A stretch of 64,000 bases of DNA from Cotesia glomerata (Eukaryota > Arthropoda > Insecta > Hymenoptera > Braconidae), in assembly GCF_020080835.1 (NCBI RefSeq), contig NC_058164.1:434001-498000 (forward strand), written 5' to 3'. The notes beneath the pieces were generated by a model. That model saw only the letters and a list, made by a program, of their open reading frames with translations, ran no database searches and was not told where the DNA came from. Below are positions 49,001 through 61,100 of the stretch, piece after piece. Position 1 is the stretch's first letter, and each line of letters begins with the position of its first letter. Position numbers and translations under genes: made by a program.

Positions 49001-49608
49001 CACGTCGGCATTACATTACTACTCAGTGGCGAGTATTTTTTGCTGGAACTTTACTGGCTCTATCACTTTACCCCATCCCCGATAAGATCACGGTCTCGCG
49101 CGTTAACTTTACTTTTTACAATTATTTTATTCCACCTGAATAAAATCCGATCGCATGACGCTAAAAAATTCGGTGAATTTTATTGAACAACCATTTTTGT
49201 TATCAGGAACGAAAAAATCTAAGCGTTACAAGTACAGTACAAAGTAACAGATGAATAAAAAACAATAAATTCATTTCATTCCACACATGTTTGAATAATT
49301 CCTATCCAGTATTGTATTGTTGAGCAAACAAAAGTTTTTCCGAGCCAGAACTAAACAATTTGGCATAATATATTTATATTTACGTTCACTTTAAAATTTT
49401 CCTCATAAATATTTTAATAGTACACTAGTATTAACTACGTTAAAAATTCATAGGATTTCTCATATATGAATTATTATTGCATTAAATTTTCCTCAAAGTC
49501 GTAGCTACAGCCCTTGCGTGTTCTTTTCGCATTTATATATCTATATTTCTTTTCCTTTTATTCTCTTTCTTTGTTACGTAAAAACCAACCCCCGTTTGTA
49601 GTTTACTC

Positions 49609-49611
<3 letters not shown>

Positions 49612-49687
<76 letters not shown>
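49612..49687. repeat. (AT)38 microsatellite
   Basis: Uninterrupted alternating A and T for 76 bases, the longest simple repeat in the window. Likely length-variable. Confidence 0.95.
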
Positions 49688-49690
<3 letters not shown>

Positions 49691-51887
49691 TGTATTATTA
49701 AATATTCAGCTTTAAGTTGGGGCGTATAGTATTGCGAATCCTCGGGTATTGATTTTAATTTCACTATTTCATAATTATCAGATATCTTATTTCTCAAAAG
49801 TATTTTTTGGAAATTTAAATTTATTATTTGATCAAGATATTTTGTGAAATATTTGCACAGATTAGTGAATATTAAATATTTATATAATTGTCAAAATTTT
49901 ATCGATAATGGCTTTTAATTAATGATGAATTATCGGTGCGATGTAATTATTTCAAACAAAAATTCCATTATGAATAAAAGATGAAAGTATTCAAACTATT
50001 TATTATAATATCGACCAGAAAAAATTCAAAAAATTTATTCGCTCGTACATTTTACGATTTTATTAAAATCTGAGTTACATACTTGACATTAAACTCTTGT
50101 GAAGGATTAAAATGATGACATTATATATCTATTTACAAATTGTCATAACAGTGACTTTCAGTTAGAAATATATAACATATACCGAAAAAATCTGCGGTAT
50201 GAAATTTCAAAGTAAATTGAAAATAAATAACTAATCAAGCAGAGTAATTTGAACTGAAAGCGATCGGTAAACGGTGAAGTTAAATAGCATAGCTACAGAA
50301 GTTTTATTTTCCTTAGCATATTATGATTTTGCGCGAGGTGATTTTTATTAAAGCCATAAAAGATTCAACTTCTCGACGGTATGAAACGTCAAATGCAATA
50401 TAATAGTTAACTCATTGAATTTTCATGCTTCTTTACACCCGATTGATTTCTTATATCTTACGTAGATATATATTTATTACGAGTCGCGATTCACGTCCGG
50501 ATCGCCGAGGAAGAACACCCAACACATCCATACAAATAAAATCAAATAAAATGGAATGAACGAGGGATATAATATTGGAGTCGCAGGGGTTCCAATACAA
50601 CGAACAAGGGAAGGAAGCGTATAAGAGCCAATACAACAAGAGAAGAAAATAAGTAAAGACAAAGTCATTGATATACACGTCGAGATGGCGCCACGGGGGA
50701 TTCGATCCGATGACTTTTGTTGTTAGTTTCTTAGAAATTTTCGCGTGTTTGTTCAACTGAAACCCAAATATTCGACAAACAAAGACCCGGATAACCGACA
50801 ATACACACGCTGAATATAATAGTTGCTTCTTTCCAACACTACGCGCGTGTACCAAAAAATTACCCACCTAAAGTGTCGGCCTGAATTATTTATGGCTGTT
50901 ATATAATAGCCGTAGAAATAGAAATGGAGAAAAAAGAGGAAGAAGACGAAGAAAGGTAAGAATTTCTTTCGTCAATAATGTCCGAGATATATATATATAT
51001 ATATATGTCTATTGGCCTCTTTTTGTTATAAAGACACGTGCTCAGTGTTGTAGAATCCCGTAACATAAAAAATATATCGTGCGGTGGTTTTTATGAACTG
51101 GACGGATAAAAATAAAGATAATGCCGAATAGTCGGTGTAGATTTAAAAATTGACGGGTCAGCCAGCCACCACGGAGACTATATACTTGGAACTGAACGTT
51201 GCGTCCAGTCAATACTCGCAAGTTCATTCGCCCTTATTCCCAAGCCGACGATTTACTTACCTGCCTCCCTCACAACACTCACACTTACACTTACACTGAA
51301 ATAATAAACGCGTGTGGTGTGTGAGTTACCTTTGGCATACGATCGGTAGCCGCCTCAGCACGCACCCAGTTCTCGCGGACGAGCTACTATTTTCCCTCGG
51401 CTACAACGTGGAAAATAAAACCATGTAATTTCATGCGGGGAAAATTAAATTAAACATATGTCATATCATGTAACGTTGAACATTTTTTCCGGAGATGGAT
51501 AATGATTATCATTACTTTTATTAATATGAACTGGGGGTGAATCATTTTTTTTCTATTTATTATTATTATTATTTTTTTTTTATTATACAGAGGAATATTT
51601 TAGGTACAGAGTCAATCTGTAGAGGCAGTCGATAGGTCATTGGAAAATTGGCTCGCGTTCAATGCGGTAGTACCGACATTGACCTACCTAGAAATTGCCG
51701 ATTAATCGCGGAGACAAATTGTCCACGCGCTGTACCAATTTTTCATCTATTAGAGGTCGGAAAAAATTTTTAAAAAATATTGTTACATTTTTCAGGATTA
51801 TGAAAAACCGATGAAATGAACCGGAGAGCTTAAATTAGACAATGACCTTCGCAAAAGCGGGATTTACATATCGTGACACATCTTGCT

Positions 51888-51903
51888 GGTCTCCATGGCG
51901 ACC
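51888..51903. promoter_or_regulatory. RFX X-box-like palindrome
   Basis: GGTCTCCATGGCGACC is nearly self-complementary and has the two half-sites of an RFX X-box. It lies in a GC-richer segment that could be a promoter or leader, but no gene start is identifiable. Confidence 0.25.
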
Positions 51904-54235
51904 TCGAAGGGTTACGTTCTCTCTGGCGTACTCGGAGTTCATGGGGGGTAGTTACTACCACCACCACATACAGTAAATAATATGGAGGTATGGAAGTATA
52001 AATGTGAATGTAGATGTAGATCCATCCCCTGGTGTACTGGCATACACACAACACCATCAGAGCAAGGATGGAGCCGGCCGTTAGTTCGACGAGTCGGAAG
52101 GGCTCGTTTTCTCTTCTCAACTTGCCGGTCCGTGCATTCAGGCGCAAATCGACGAATAACGAATCGAGCGACTACCACGGGGAGCTAAAGGACTATACTG
52201 CCAGTAGATCTACCGTAGTAAAGTAATAGCAACAGTGTCAGAGCTGGCTATAGCTGAGCTGAACCGGTGAATGAATAAAAGCTCGAAGCTCTGGTGGGTA
52301 AAATGACTGGAAGGAGCGATTTTCTTGGAGACACGTGACTACTCTCAACTCTACCCGGTGAACCGCGAGACTTTTTTGCTTTTTTAGATTTCGACCGTCA
52401 AAGAGTTCGGTGTCGTTTCTGTTCAGCTCGTCTCGCGTCGCCTACTCCTGTCCCATGCCAAGTTGTGCATCCAGGCGGCCAATGTAAAGCCAGACTTAAT
52501 ATTGTACGAAATATCGATTAGTAGAGAGCAAAAACTCATGGGGGAGTTTATATACTCTATATATATACATACAACCATGAGTAAATTTTATATATATAGT
52601 TACGTGAATTTAGATTATTTTGTAATCGAAAATTGCCAAACTTGATGTTTAATTAATTTTAAACAAAAGTTTGTTAATTTATCAATTGTTACACTCTGTG
52701 AAACATCCACATCATCGCATATAATATAGGTATGTGCACGAGTGGTTGCTTTGTGTATCCGCGAGGCAAAACCGTGAATTTTAATAAAGGAAAAAGTTTT
52801 GCCAGTATGCGAAGTTCAAGAGAAATTTAAACAATCATTCATCTTGTAATTAATACATTAACAAAAAGAGCAGTGAATGCACGTGTTTCATTTTTGATAA
52901 CAATGTAACCAATGTGAGGGAGTGTGTGAAAGTGTCATATATGAGCATGTACATTGATGTGTAGAAGAACAACGCGGGTAGTCGCGAATTCCCGGTTAGG
53001 TATGGCAAAAACGGCATGCGGTCGAGGGCGTTAATGCTCACACGCGAACTCGCGTGTGTAGTGGGTACTGGATAGTGGATAGTGGATACTGTACTACGGC
53101 CTACAGTAGTGTGTAGTGCGGTTTAGACCGCCGTCGTCGTCGGCTAGCCTGATGGCGAGACTACTCCTATCCCGGAAAATGAGCCGAGTAGAGCACAGTA
53201 TCGATCCTCTTTGTGTTTAGTTCCCTTTTAGTTTGTACTTGGATAAGCCGAACACGCTGTTAATCCTACGCCGAATTTTTTAAGACGGTCAGCCGAGACT
53301 CCAATTTTATCCTAGTAAAGGGATTTCATATTTATGAACATTATGTCATTATAATAATAATAATAAGCCTACTTATGCTTTTTACTTTCAGTCAGACCCC
53401 GAGTCAGATTTTTGTTACGGTCGATTTTTACAGCATCCATTATTTATAATACATAAATTTTTATAACATTTAAAGGATCAAGGAATTTTACCCGAAGGAA
53501 TTTTTATTTTTAAAAAATGTATGAATAGATTAAAAAAATAAATACATAACATGTAACATATAATATGTAAAAGAAAAGTGAAAATAAATGAGATCCTTTG
53601 AGAGCTCGTGGACAAGCTGCCGCTTTTAATTTTGAATTTTGGTCATAAACACTCACTATAAATTAATGTAAGAGCATCTCATTGCCGAGCTTTGATACTT
53701 GCCGCGAAACTAGAGGTTCTAGGTGTTGGGAGTTGCGCTCTACTGAGTATTCTAGGTGTTGGTTGCTGGTGTTCTTTATGTAATGCCTAATAGAAGTACA
53801 TGCATGCTCAGCTACTGCAGAGACAGCATCCTCTGCTCGTGGAGCGCATACAAACCGGAAGAGAAAGAGAGAAAGATATGTCAGTTGACGGTTGTTCCCC
53901 CGAAGGCGTGAAACGTCCAGCACAGAGAGTAAAACATGCCAGCTGGAAATTAGCGAGTAATGAGAGAAGGTATTGTGTATGCGTATGACACGTTCTTATA
54001 TGACAATGCTACCAATTTGCCTAACTTATCACGTGTCTTTGCAACTTTTTTTAAAAAAGAATGTAATTACATTTATTCATTATTAACTTTTAACGAGATA
54101 GAGTCAGTATTTTAAAATCAATCAATATAAGAGCTCGTAAATTTTTTATCAAAGGAAAAAAAGAATAATTATTTTCAATGGGAGTCTTGATAAATCGAAT
54201 ATTCATAGATATCTTGTCAAACGCAGCAATAAATA

Positions 54236-54260
54236 TTATCATTATTATTATTATTATTAT
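54236..54260. repeat. (ATT)n microsatellite
   Basis: About eight ATT units, followed by CATCATCG. Confidence 0.8.
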
Positions 54261-55280
54261 CATCATCGTTGAAATGATAATGTTAGTTATATTTGGAGTT
54301 TTTAAATTTTAAATTAATCAATTTTGTGCTTTATGATTTTCTACGTTCTGCTGGTCCGGCAAATGCACACACAACACTAAAAGTATCCCTAGGGCAGATT
54401 TAATAACACTGTCAAAATTTTTATTGGCCCATAAAATAGCGAGATCGTTGTGTTGGAATGCCTTGTTATGGCGATACGAATAAAAAATGTTTTTTTTTTA
54501 TCCAACATAGACATTTAATTTTATTTTAAAGCGCGAGTTGGAGTTATAAAGATGTAATTAAAAAAATTCTCGAGATTCCAGGTGTCTAATTGCTGTTTTA
54601 TTTTTATTTAAATATAAATTTTATTAAATTGGACATCTGGGAGTGTATATTGTAATTGCAGAGAGACAATCGAGTGGAACAAGAGACAACAATTTTTATA
54701 AAACTCTATATTGAGTGATAGTCAGACAAAGACGGATTCTATTCGTCAGGCAATGGCTTTATGTTATATTTTTCTTCTTATTATTTTTGTTATGTTTTAA
54801 CGTGTACTGACAAGCAAAGAGTGTATGGAGTATAATGCTCCTAATGGGGGTAAGTTGAAGAAGAAATAAAATAGGGACGTGAAAGTCAGTAAAACAAAGC
54901 AGTTTACTCTACTCTGTCGACAGTTATAATGCCTCTGAGCCGAGAATGCGTCACTCTCTGACTACTTGACAATTAATATTGCTCACTGTGGGGTAGACAC
55001 AAGTGGGAAAACAACTCTACAAATTTTTAACCACTCGCTGGCGGTAAAGACAATTGATTTTTTTTATTTTTTTTTACTTTAATTGGCTCTCTCCCATCGT
55101 TTCTACTTTTTTTTTCTTTTTTTTTCAAGTGATTATAAATATTCAGTGCCGCTGTCAGATTGTCACGTTTCAGAGTTAATTAAATTTTAACAGTGATCAC
55201 TCTAAAAAATTAATTTTCGAGGTTTATCTCTATCTAAGCAATTTTTATGGGGGGTTTTTTTTTTGTTAATTAATTTTTTT

Positions 55281-55299
55281 CAAAAAAAATAAAAATAAA
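55281..55299 (-). terminator. pol III T-run terminator of tRNA-Leu
   Basis: On the minus strand the tRNA is followed by ATTTATTTTTATTTTTTTT, giving two or more runs of at least four T, the standard pol III stop signal. Confidence 0.7.
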
Positions 55300-55379
55300 T
55301 GACAGCGGTGGGATTCGAACCCACGCCCTTTCGGACTGGTGCCTAAAACCAGCGCCTTAGACCGCTCGGCCACGCTGCC
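55300..55379 (-). tRNA. tRNA-Leu (anticodon TAG)
   Basis: Full class II cloverleaf on the minus strand. The acceptor stem GGCAGCG pairs with CGCTGTC (one G-T pair). The D arm carries GGCCGAGCGG, the anticodon loop TTTAGGC sits in a CTGGT/ACCAG stem, the variable arm is long, and the T arm is GTGGG-TTCGAAT-CCCAC. The discriminator base is A, as expected for leucine. No intron. The internal A and B boxes are intact, and a T-rich run just downstream serves as a pol III terminator, so the gene is probably functional. It reads CUA, and other CUN codons by wobble. Confidence 0.95.
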
Positions 55380-58105
55380 TGAAAAATTTTTTTACAAACT
55401 TGCAATTTAAAGTTTGTAACTTTTTATCAGTATATTTTGCAAAAAAACCGTCATTAAAATTTTTTGATGGACTAAATTTATCACTAGAAACGTTCTGTAG
55501 CATCAAAACTGTCGATTAAGACTCTGAAAATTCAATAAAAACGCTGCTCTAAAATATTTTATTTATTAAAATGATTTAAATTGCCGCGATATTGATTAAA
55601 TAATCATTGAAATATTTATCAGGAGCACATGAAAAGTATGTTTGCTTGCAGAGAACACTATCGTTAATGAATAATAAATTTTTTACGCGCGTGTGAACAT
55701 ACTATATGTATTTACCTTATGATAATCTAAACAACAGCTTTTATAGAGCATTTGAAAATCTAATATGTAAAAGGTAATATTAAATTTTTTTTTCTATTTA
55801 TAGCTATGATTTGAATAAGATGTGATATCTCAAAATTTAGCTTGTCAATTTTGGAGCTTAACATCGAGATTACAAGAAAAATGGGTAGGCATTATTGTCT
55901 CCATAAAATAACAAAGAATAAATATTTGTCAAGTCTCACAGCTCGAAAAATAATGTGAAAGGTTGCTCCAGAATCCGTGCAGCTGCATATGTACAGTTGA
56001 TCATTCATTAGATATATTTAATGTCACATAGTATTAATTCACACCCTCTCAGTATACTATTCTAAAATTCATTGAGCATCATCTGCGTTAAATCGCCGGG
56101 AGCCTTATGTCGGCATGTCAATAAACACAGTCATGATTATTTCCTTATAAATAGACCACATTCATAAATAATAAAGCGCCCCGAGTTAAAATTATCCATT
56201 TTATGTTATGTTGAATTTGTCAAGGCTGTGTTAAATCGACTTTTACATCGATTTGTACCTACATCTCCTCAACACAACGGATAGCAAGAAAGTAACACAT
56301 TTTAAAGGCTTCCTAGCAGTGTAAGCAACAAGAAAAACATTTTCTTTGTGGGGATCTTGGACGTGTGCATTAAATTTCTTTGTTCCGGTGAGAGTTGAGA
56401 TAGCGAGTGTGTAAAATGATTGAAAGAAAAAATGGGGAGCCCAACAATCTATTGTCCTTTCGTGCGCGGAAAACCTCTAGGCGTTTTTATTGCTTTACCT
56501 TCTCAACCTCTGATTGTATAACTACCCCACTATATTTATAGCCAGCGACTTTTTTGAACTCATAATATATATACAAGGTTTGTTTTTTACTTTATTTTCT
56601 ATTACTATACAGGTTTTGTTTATTTTTTTGAGGGCGAGATTTTTTTTCATTTATGAAACTTGAAATTCTTTAAAATCCGTGGTAAAAAAAAATATTTATC
56701 ACCGTTCCAAATCGAGCGTTTTAATTCGAAATAATTTTCGACGGTTCCGAAAACAATCGCGTTATAAATGGATTAACTCCTTTTATATTATTAGCAAATT
56801 GAATCGAGTGAAAAATTTTATTGTACTCCAAAAGACAAAAGAATTCGGTATGAAAACTATTCATGAATAGTTTTTATATATGCTGGAATAACTCAATACA
56901 TAATATTTTTACAAGCCCCAAGCTTTAGCTTCTCCAAATGTTTGATTTTGTGACCAAAGTACAAATGTAGCTGATCAATCAAAGCTTGTGACAACGTAAA
57001 AATATTTACAAACTTATGACGAGGTCGACACAGCTGAAAAAATGAAATAAACGTGTGGAAGGTAGAGACATAAAAGCGAATAAAATGTTTTCAGTTCATT
57101 GAGCGAAAACTGAACGGAAACAATTCTTATTGTGATATTTAGTGTTCAAAGGAATTGTTTTACGGTAATGATTCAAATGTGTGTTTTGAGTTTATCAACT
57201 TGTTTGGAAAATAAGTGAAAACTCTATTGGTCGGAACGGCAGTATAAAAAATCTCATTGTTTAAACTTGTCAATTCCTTTGTTCAGGATTTTTCCCATGT
57301 GTGAAACTCGATATACTTTTCAAATATTTCCTATCAGAAATTTTTAACAATATAAAAGTGACAGTTGGATTCATGACATTCGTAACATGATGAGAAAACA
57401 GTACTCGGTCAGCACTACCAGAGAGTGTCAATCAAAAGTTTTTTTGGGTCATTGAATAGATTTTTTTTTTTGTGACATAATATGCCTCTCTCGGTTATTT
57501 CATGACACTGCATGCATGTAATATCGCGAAAACGAAATGAATTCATCAGAATATATGATGGGCAACTGGAAAGCCAATAATCATTATCAGTTTTCAATAG
57601 TAAAAAATAAAACTTTCCTTTTTCGAGTATCATTTGATTAAATTTTAATATCGTTGGACACATATTAATCGGAGATATATCTTGTACAAAAAAACGAACC
57701 AACTGAATGGACGATGTATGATTTCGTCGAGATTGTCCGACAAGGGCAAAAGCCAGCAGTAAATTGAAAAACTTTTTGAATTATTTTATGGGCAACGGTC
57801 TGTCGCACCGAAAACGCGCCTACAGCACCGCAGATTGGCTCTGCCCTATCAACTAATGCATACACTGCAAGTTTACTAAATGAATATCCAAAAAATGTTT
57901 TAAAAACTTTTTTGAACATCATATTTGCCCTAATTCTGTGACTAAAGGGTGTGGTGAACTCGATAAGACACATAGGAGGCTTTCTGCTTATTACTTTTGA
58001 TCAATATACCCGTTACTATTATATTTCCTGACACTCCTTGACTGCAAAAACTAAATCAATTAGCCTCATTCTCCTTTCTTGATTTATTTCTCTTTCTAAT
58101 TTCAG
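55380..58105. other. non-coding, with one decayed-gene candidate
   Basis: AT-rich sequence. A perfect hairpin (AAAACTATTCATGAATAGTT) lies near 56853-56874 at the end of a basic 63-codon frame without ATG. The 57415-57973 stretch is considered separately as possible gene remains. No intact gene. Confidence 0.45.
57415..57973. other. possible remains of a coding sequence, strand unresolved
   Basis: On the minus strand two overlapping frames stay open for 288 and 309 bases. On the plus strand one frame has a protein-like composition (for example EPTEWTMYDFVEIV) but is cut by four stops. Both strands looking protein-like over about 550 bases is unusual in this AT-rich DNA. No family is recognisable, so it may be a decayed wasp gene or chance. 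Confidence 0.2.
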
Positions 58106-58166
58106 ATGTGACGTATCGCAAGCCGGGAAAGGAGCAATAGTCAGATTACGGAAGTGAAGGAATAAG
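58106..58166 (+). other. non-coding (5'-UTR or lncRNA) exon candidate
   Basis: A strong polypyrimidine acceptor (CTCTTTCTAATTTCAG, ending 58105) and a good donor (AAG|GTACGT at 58166/58167) define 61 bases. All three frames contain stops, so it cannot be an internal coding exon. It is less AT-rich than its flanks. A leader exon of a downstream gene or part of a long non-coding RNA is plausible. Confidence 0.35.
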
Positions 58167-61100
58167 GTACGTATGTATTTTTATTTCAATTTAGTAAATT
58201 TTTTAACGAACAAAACGTGCCAGAAGAAGCATGTATGTAAGTTACCCCCATGGAATTTCTTTGAATTTTTTTTTTCGCCGAAGGGGATAAAGTTGAGGGC
58301 TGCGTGGATGGTTTAAAAAAGAATCGTGATATCACTTGACGAAACACTTGATTCTGCACAATGAAGTGCTACTGAAAAAAAGAGAATATAATCTCATTGA
58401 CTGCAGGGATAAAAAAGAAGCAAGGAAGGGCGCGCATATTATATAATGCATGTTTAATAAAAAATTTATTCTAATAAATTTCAACAATTCTCTTTTTATT
58501 TTCGCCTTTTATCTCATTTTTTTTCTAATTAGACTGGAAATGTTGGAATAAATTACGGGAATGTGAATGCAGGAGGACTTTTTTCGTCACGGAAAAAGTA
58601 TTAAAATGGGCAGTCAATGAGACTAGAGTTTACTCAGTTTATTCAGCAAAATGTTAAATTTCTTGTAGCATTTGCGAGACATTTGTTCAACGATTTCTAA
58701 TTATGATAATCGCATGAGCATGTAATAGACTTTTTGTTGTACAAAAAAGATTAAATGTCTAGCTATATACATTTTCGGCATAATTTTGCCTAATGTTGGT
58801 ACTCACTGCACAGTATGTATACAAGAAAATTATTTTCATTTATCAAAAGATATATAGATATATATGAACAAACATTTGGGTTAATGATATTTTCTCCCGC
58901 GAGACTCGCTTTGCGAAAGAGAAATTAACGCATCTTCAGAGTTCTGTTTTTCATTTTATATGTAATTACTGCCGAGTTTGTAATAAAGTCATAAAAATTA
59001 TGCCAAAGTGAAAACAATTTTCCTACTAAACTTAAAAAAAAAAGGTCATCAACGATAAGAGATCTCGTGATTTAGAGCTTCTAAAAAATTAATTCAAAAA
59101 TCGCAAAGACAAAAAGAGATCACTTGCAGTCACACATTCGTTTTTGGCTCGAATCCAACGTTGAATATATGACGTCTGCACCGACGTAACTGCAGCCCTG
59201 GAAAATCTACGAGGATAAGCCACTTGGACCTCCTATTCCGAATTAATGACAACTTAAATAGTAATTTTTCCTCTCAAATTACTAAATGACGTTCATTACT
59301 TTCAGCGTCGTTTCAATCTTGCGTTACACAATTAAATGGAATATAATTTACAGTATTTTATGCATACTCAACTGATAAACTTACAAACGAAATTATTTCC
59401 ACATAAATTATCATTCCTGTTTTGGTGATGACTTGTCGCTATATTCTGGTTGTTATGGTAATCACGGATTTAATTAATCCTACAGCTCTAGAAACGTGCT
59501 ACTCATACACCAAATGTCACCAAGTTTCTCACTCGATTCTAAATAGATCGCATTCACCGGTGAAAAAACAAAAAAAAATTCATTTCTAACAACTTTATGC
59601 AGTCTTTTTGCTAAAACTAATTCTGTCTGGCAAAATGTTATCAAGCATTTGAATAAAAGCGCTGATTCATAAAATCAAGATGAAGTTGCGGTCGAAAAAA
59701 AAAGAAGAAGAGGAGAGAGATAGAGGGATATGATGTTGAATTTAATTAATAACAAACTTTTTGAGTGAAAGGTATAAACGGAAGTGTTATATTAAAGAGA
59801 TCTTGATTTAAATCTCCGGGTGAAATACATACAGCTAGATCTTTATTCAGTTTCTCTGGTGGTGAGAAAAGTAAGATACAGTTTTAACGAATAAAGGCGT
59901 TTAATTGCGGAGTAGCAATGGCGAACAAAGTTGGCGAAAGGGCGGAAACTTGTTCCAGCGAGGTTGAAAGCTCTCAGCCATTCGGACAGACACTTTATCT
60001 ATCTATATAAGGTAGATGGTTCTATAGGGGGTGACGGAGGTGGCAAAAGTAGTGGTACATCACCCGGAGTGACGAGTAGTGTGCAAGTGCACTGAGTAGT
60101 GTAAGAGCTTCGGGCTCGAGCTTTAGCTTTAGCTTTCCCCATGTACTTTCTGTCTCTCTGGTATACTTACCAAGAGATACACTTATACAACTCTGGGAGC
60201 TATACGGCTATTACTATGTGTCTTCAGCCTTCGGAAAGGTTAACGGGGGTCAATTTTACGCCGTGCTACGCGATCGTGTGTAGTGCTTGACGAACCATGC
60301 ATTCGATACACCTTCCTCATCTTCTATTCCCTTTTTTTCCTCATTTTAACCCGTATATTTATCAACTTATCATGTCTTTATCTACTCTGATATAATATCG
60401 GGATTAATAAGAAATATTTAATGAGACTGATTCTTCATTTTTCGGACTTACAAACTTGGATTTATATTTTTTTAATCATTAGCTTGGAATGATTAAAAAC
60501 ACTTGGTGCTTTTATGAAAAAAAAACTTCCGTAGTTTAGTAAGTAGGATAAATTATTCATTTCAAAATTATGATAAAACATTTAAGTTAAGTATTGAGTA
60601 AGCTGAAATCAGTTGAAACTTTGTATGAAATAAAATGGATAAAATCGATAGAAAATATGATCTAAACTATATCAAAATTTATCTCTCTTTTTTTCATTTT
60701 TTAAACTACGGTGCTGTCAATTTTTAAATTAATACTCAGTCAGAGTAACTCGAGTTACTTTGAATAGAAGATAGGTATAAAAAATATCTAGACCAGAAAA
60801 CTCGATAATTTGATTCGCTTCTCATTAAAATTGACAGGAAAAATCAGGATCGTGTAAAACAGAAAGCAATCTCGTATAATAATGATGACTCGATCTTTTT
60901 AATGCAGAAATGGAAACTAATATTTGTTGAGTTTTTAAAGAAACTTTTGCTGAGATTTTTTTTATTGACAATTTCTCGACGTTGATTCAATTAAATGTAT
61001 GTTATTACATAAATCAGATTCTGGACAATTATTAATTCTATAACTAACTAATCTATACAAGTTATTGAGGTCAGCGGCCCCAAATGTCAACGAACAACTG

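Larger units (their letters stand above)
43323..55299. other. non-coding block, no gene recognised
   Basis: About 12 kb of AT-rich wasp DNA. It holds a small MITE, a (TA)38 tract, a candidate enhancer (45840-46010) and an X-box-like palindrome (51888-51903), all listed separately. GC-richer segments lie at 50480-50900 and 51600-52500. The 50690-50720 part contains a GGATCGAATCC stretch on the minus strand that resembles a pol III B box, but no A box was found. Open frames here show no known domain. Confidence 0.5.

Noticed and set aside
50451..50867. 138-codon minus-strand frame
   Set aside because: Hydrophobic, without known motifs. It spans a sequence with a weak pol III B-box resemblance, but no A box and no target duplication were found, so neither a gene nor a SINE is called.
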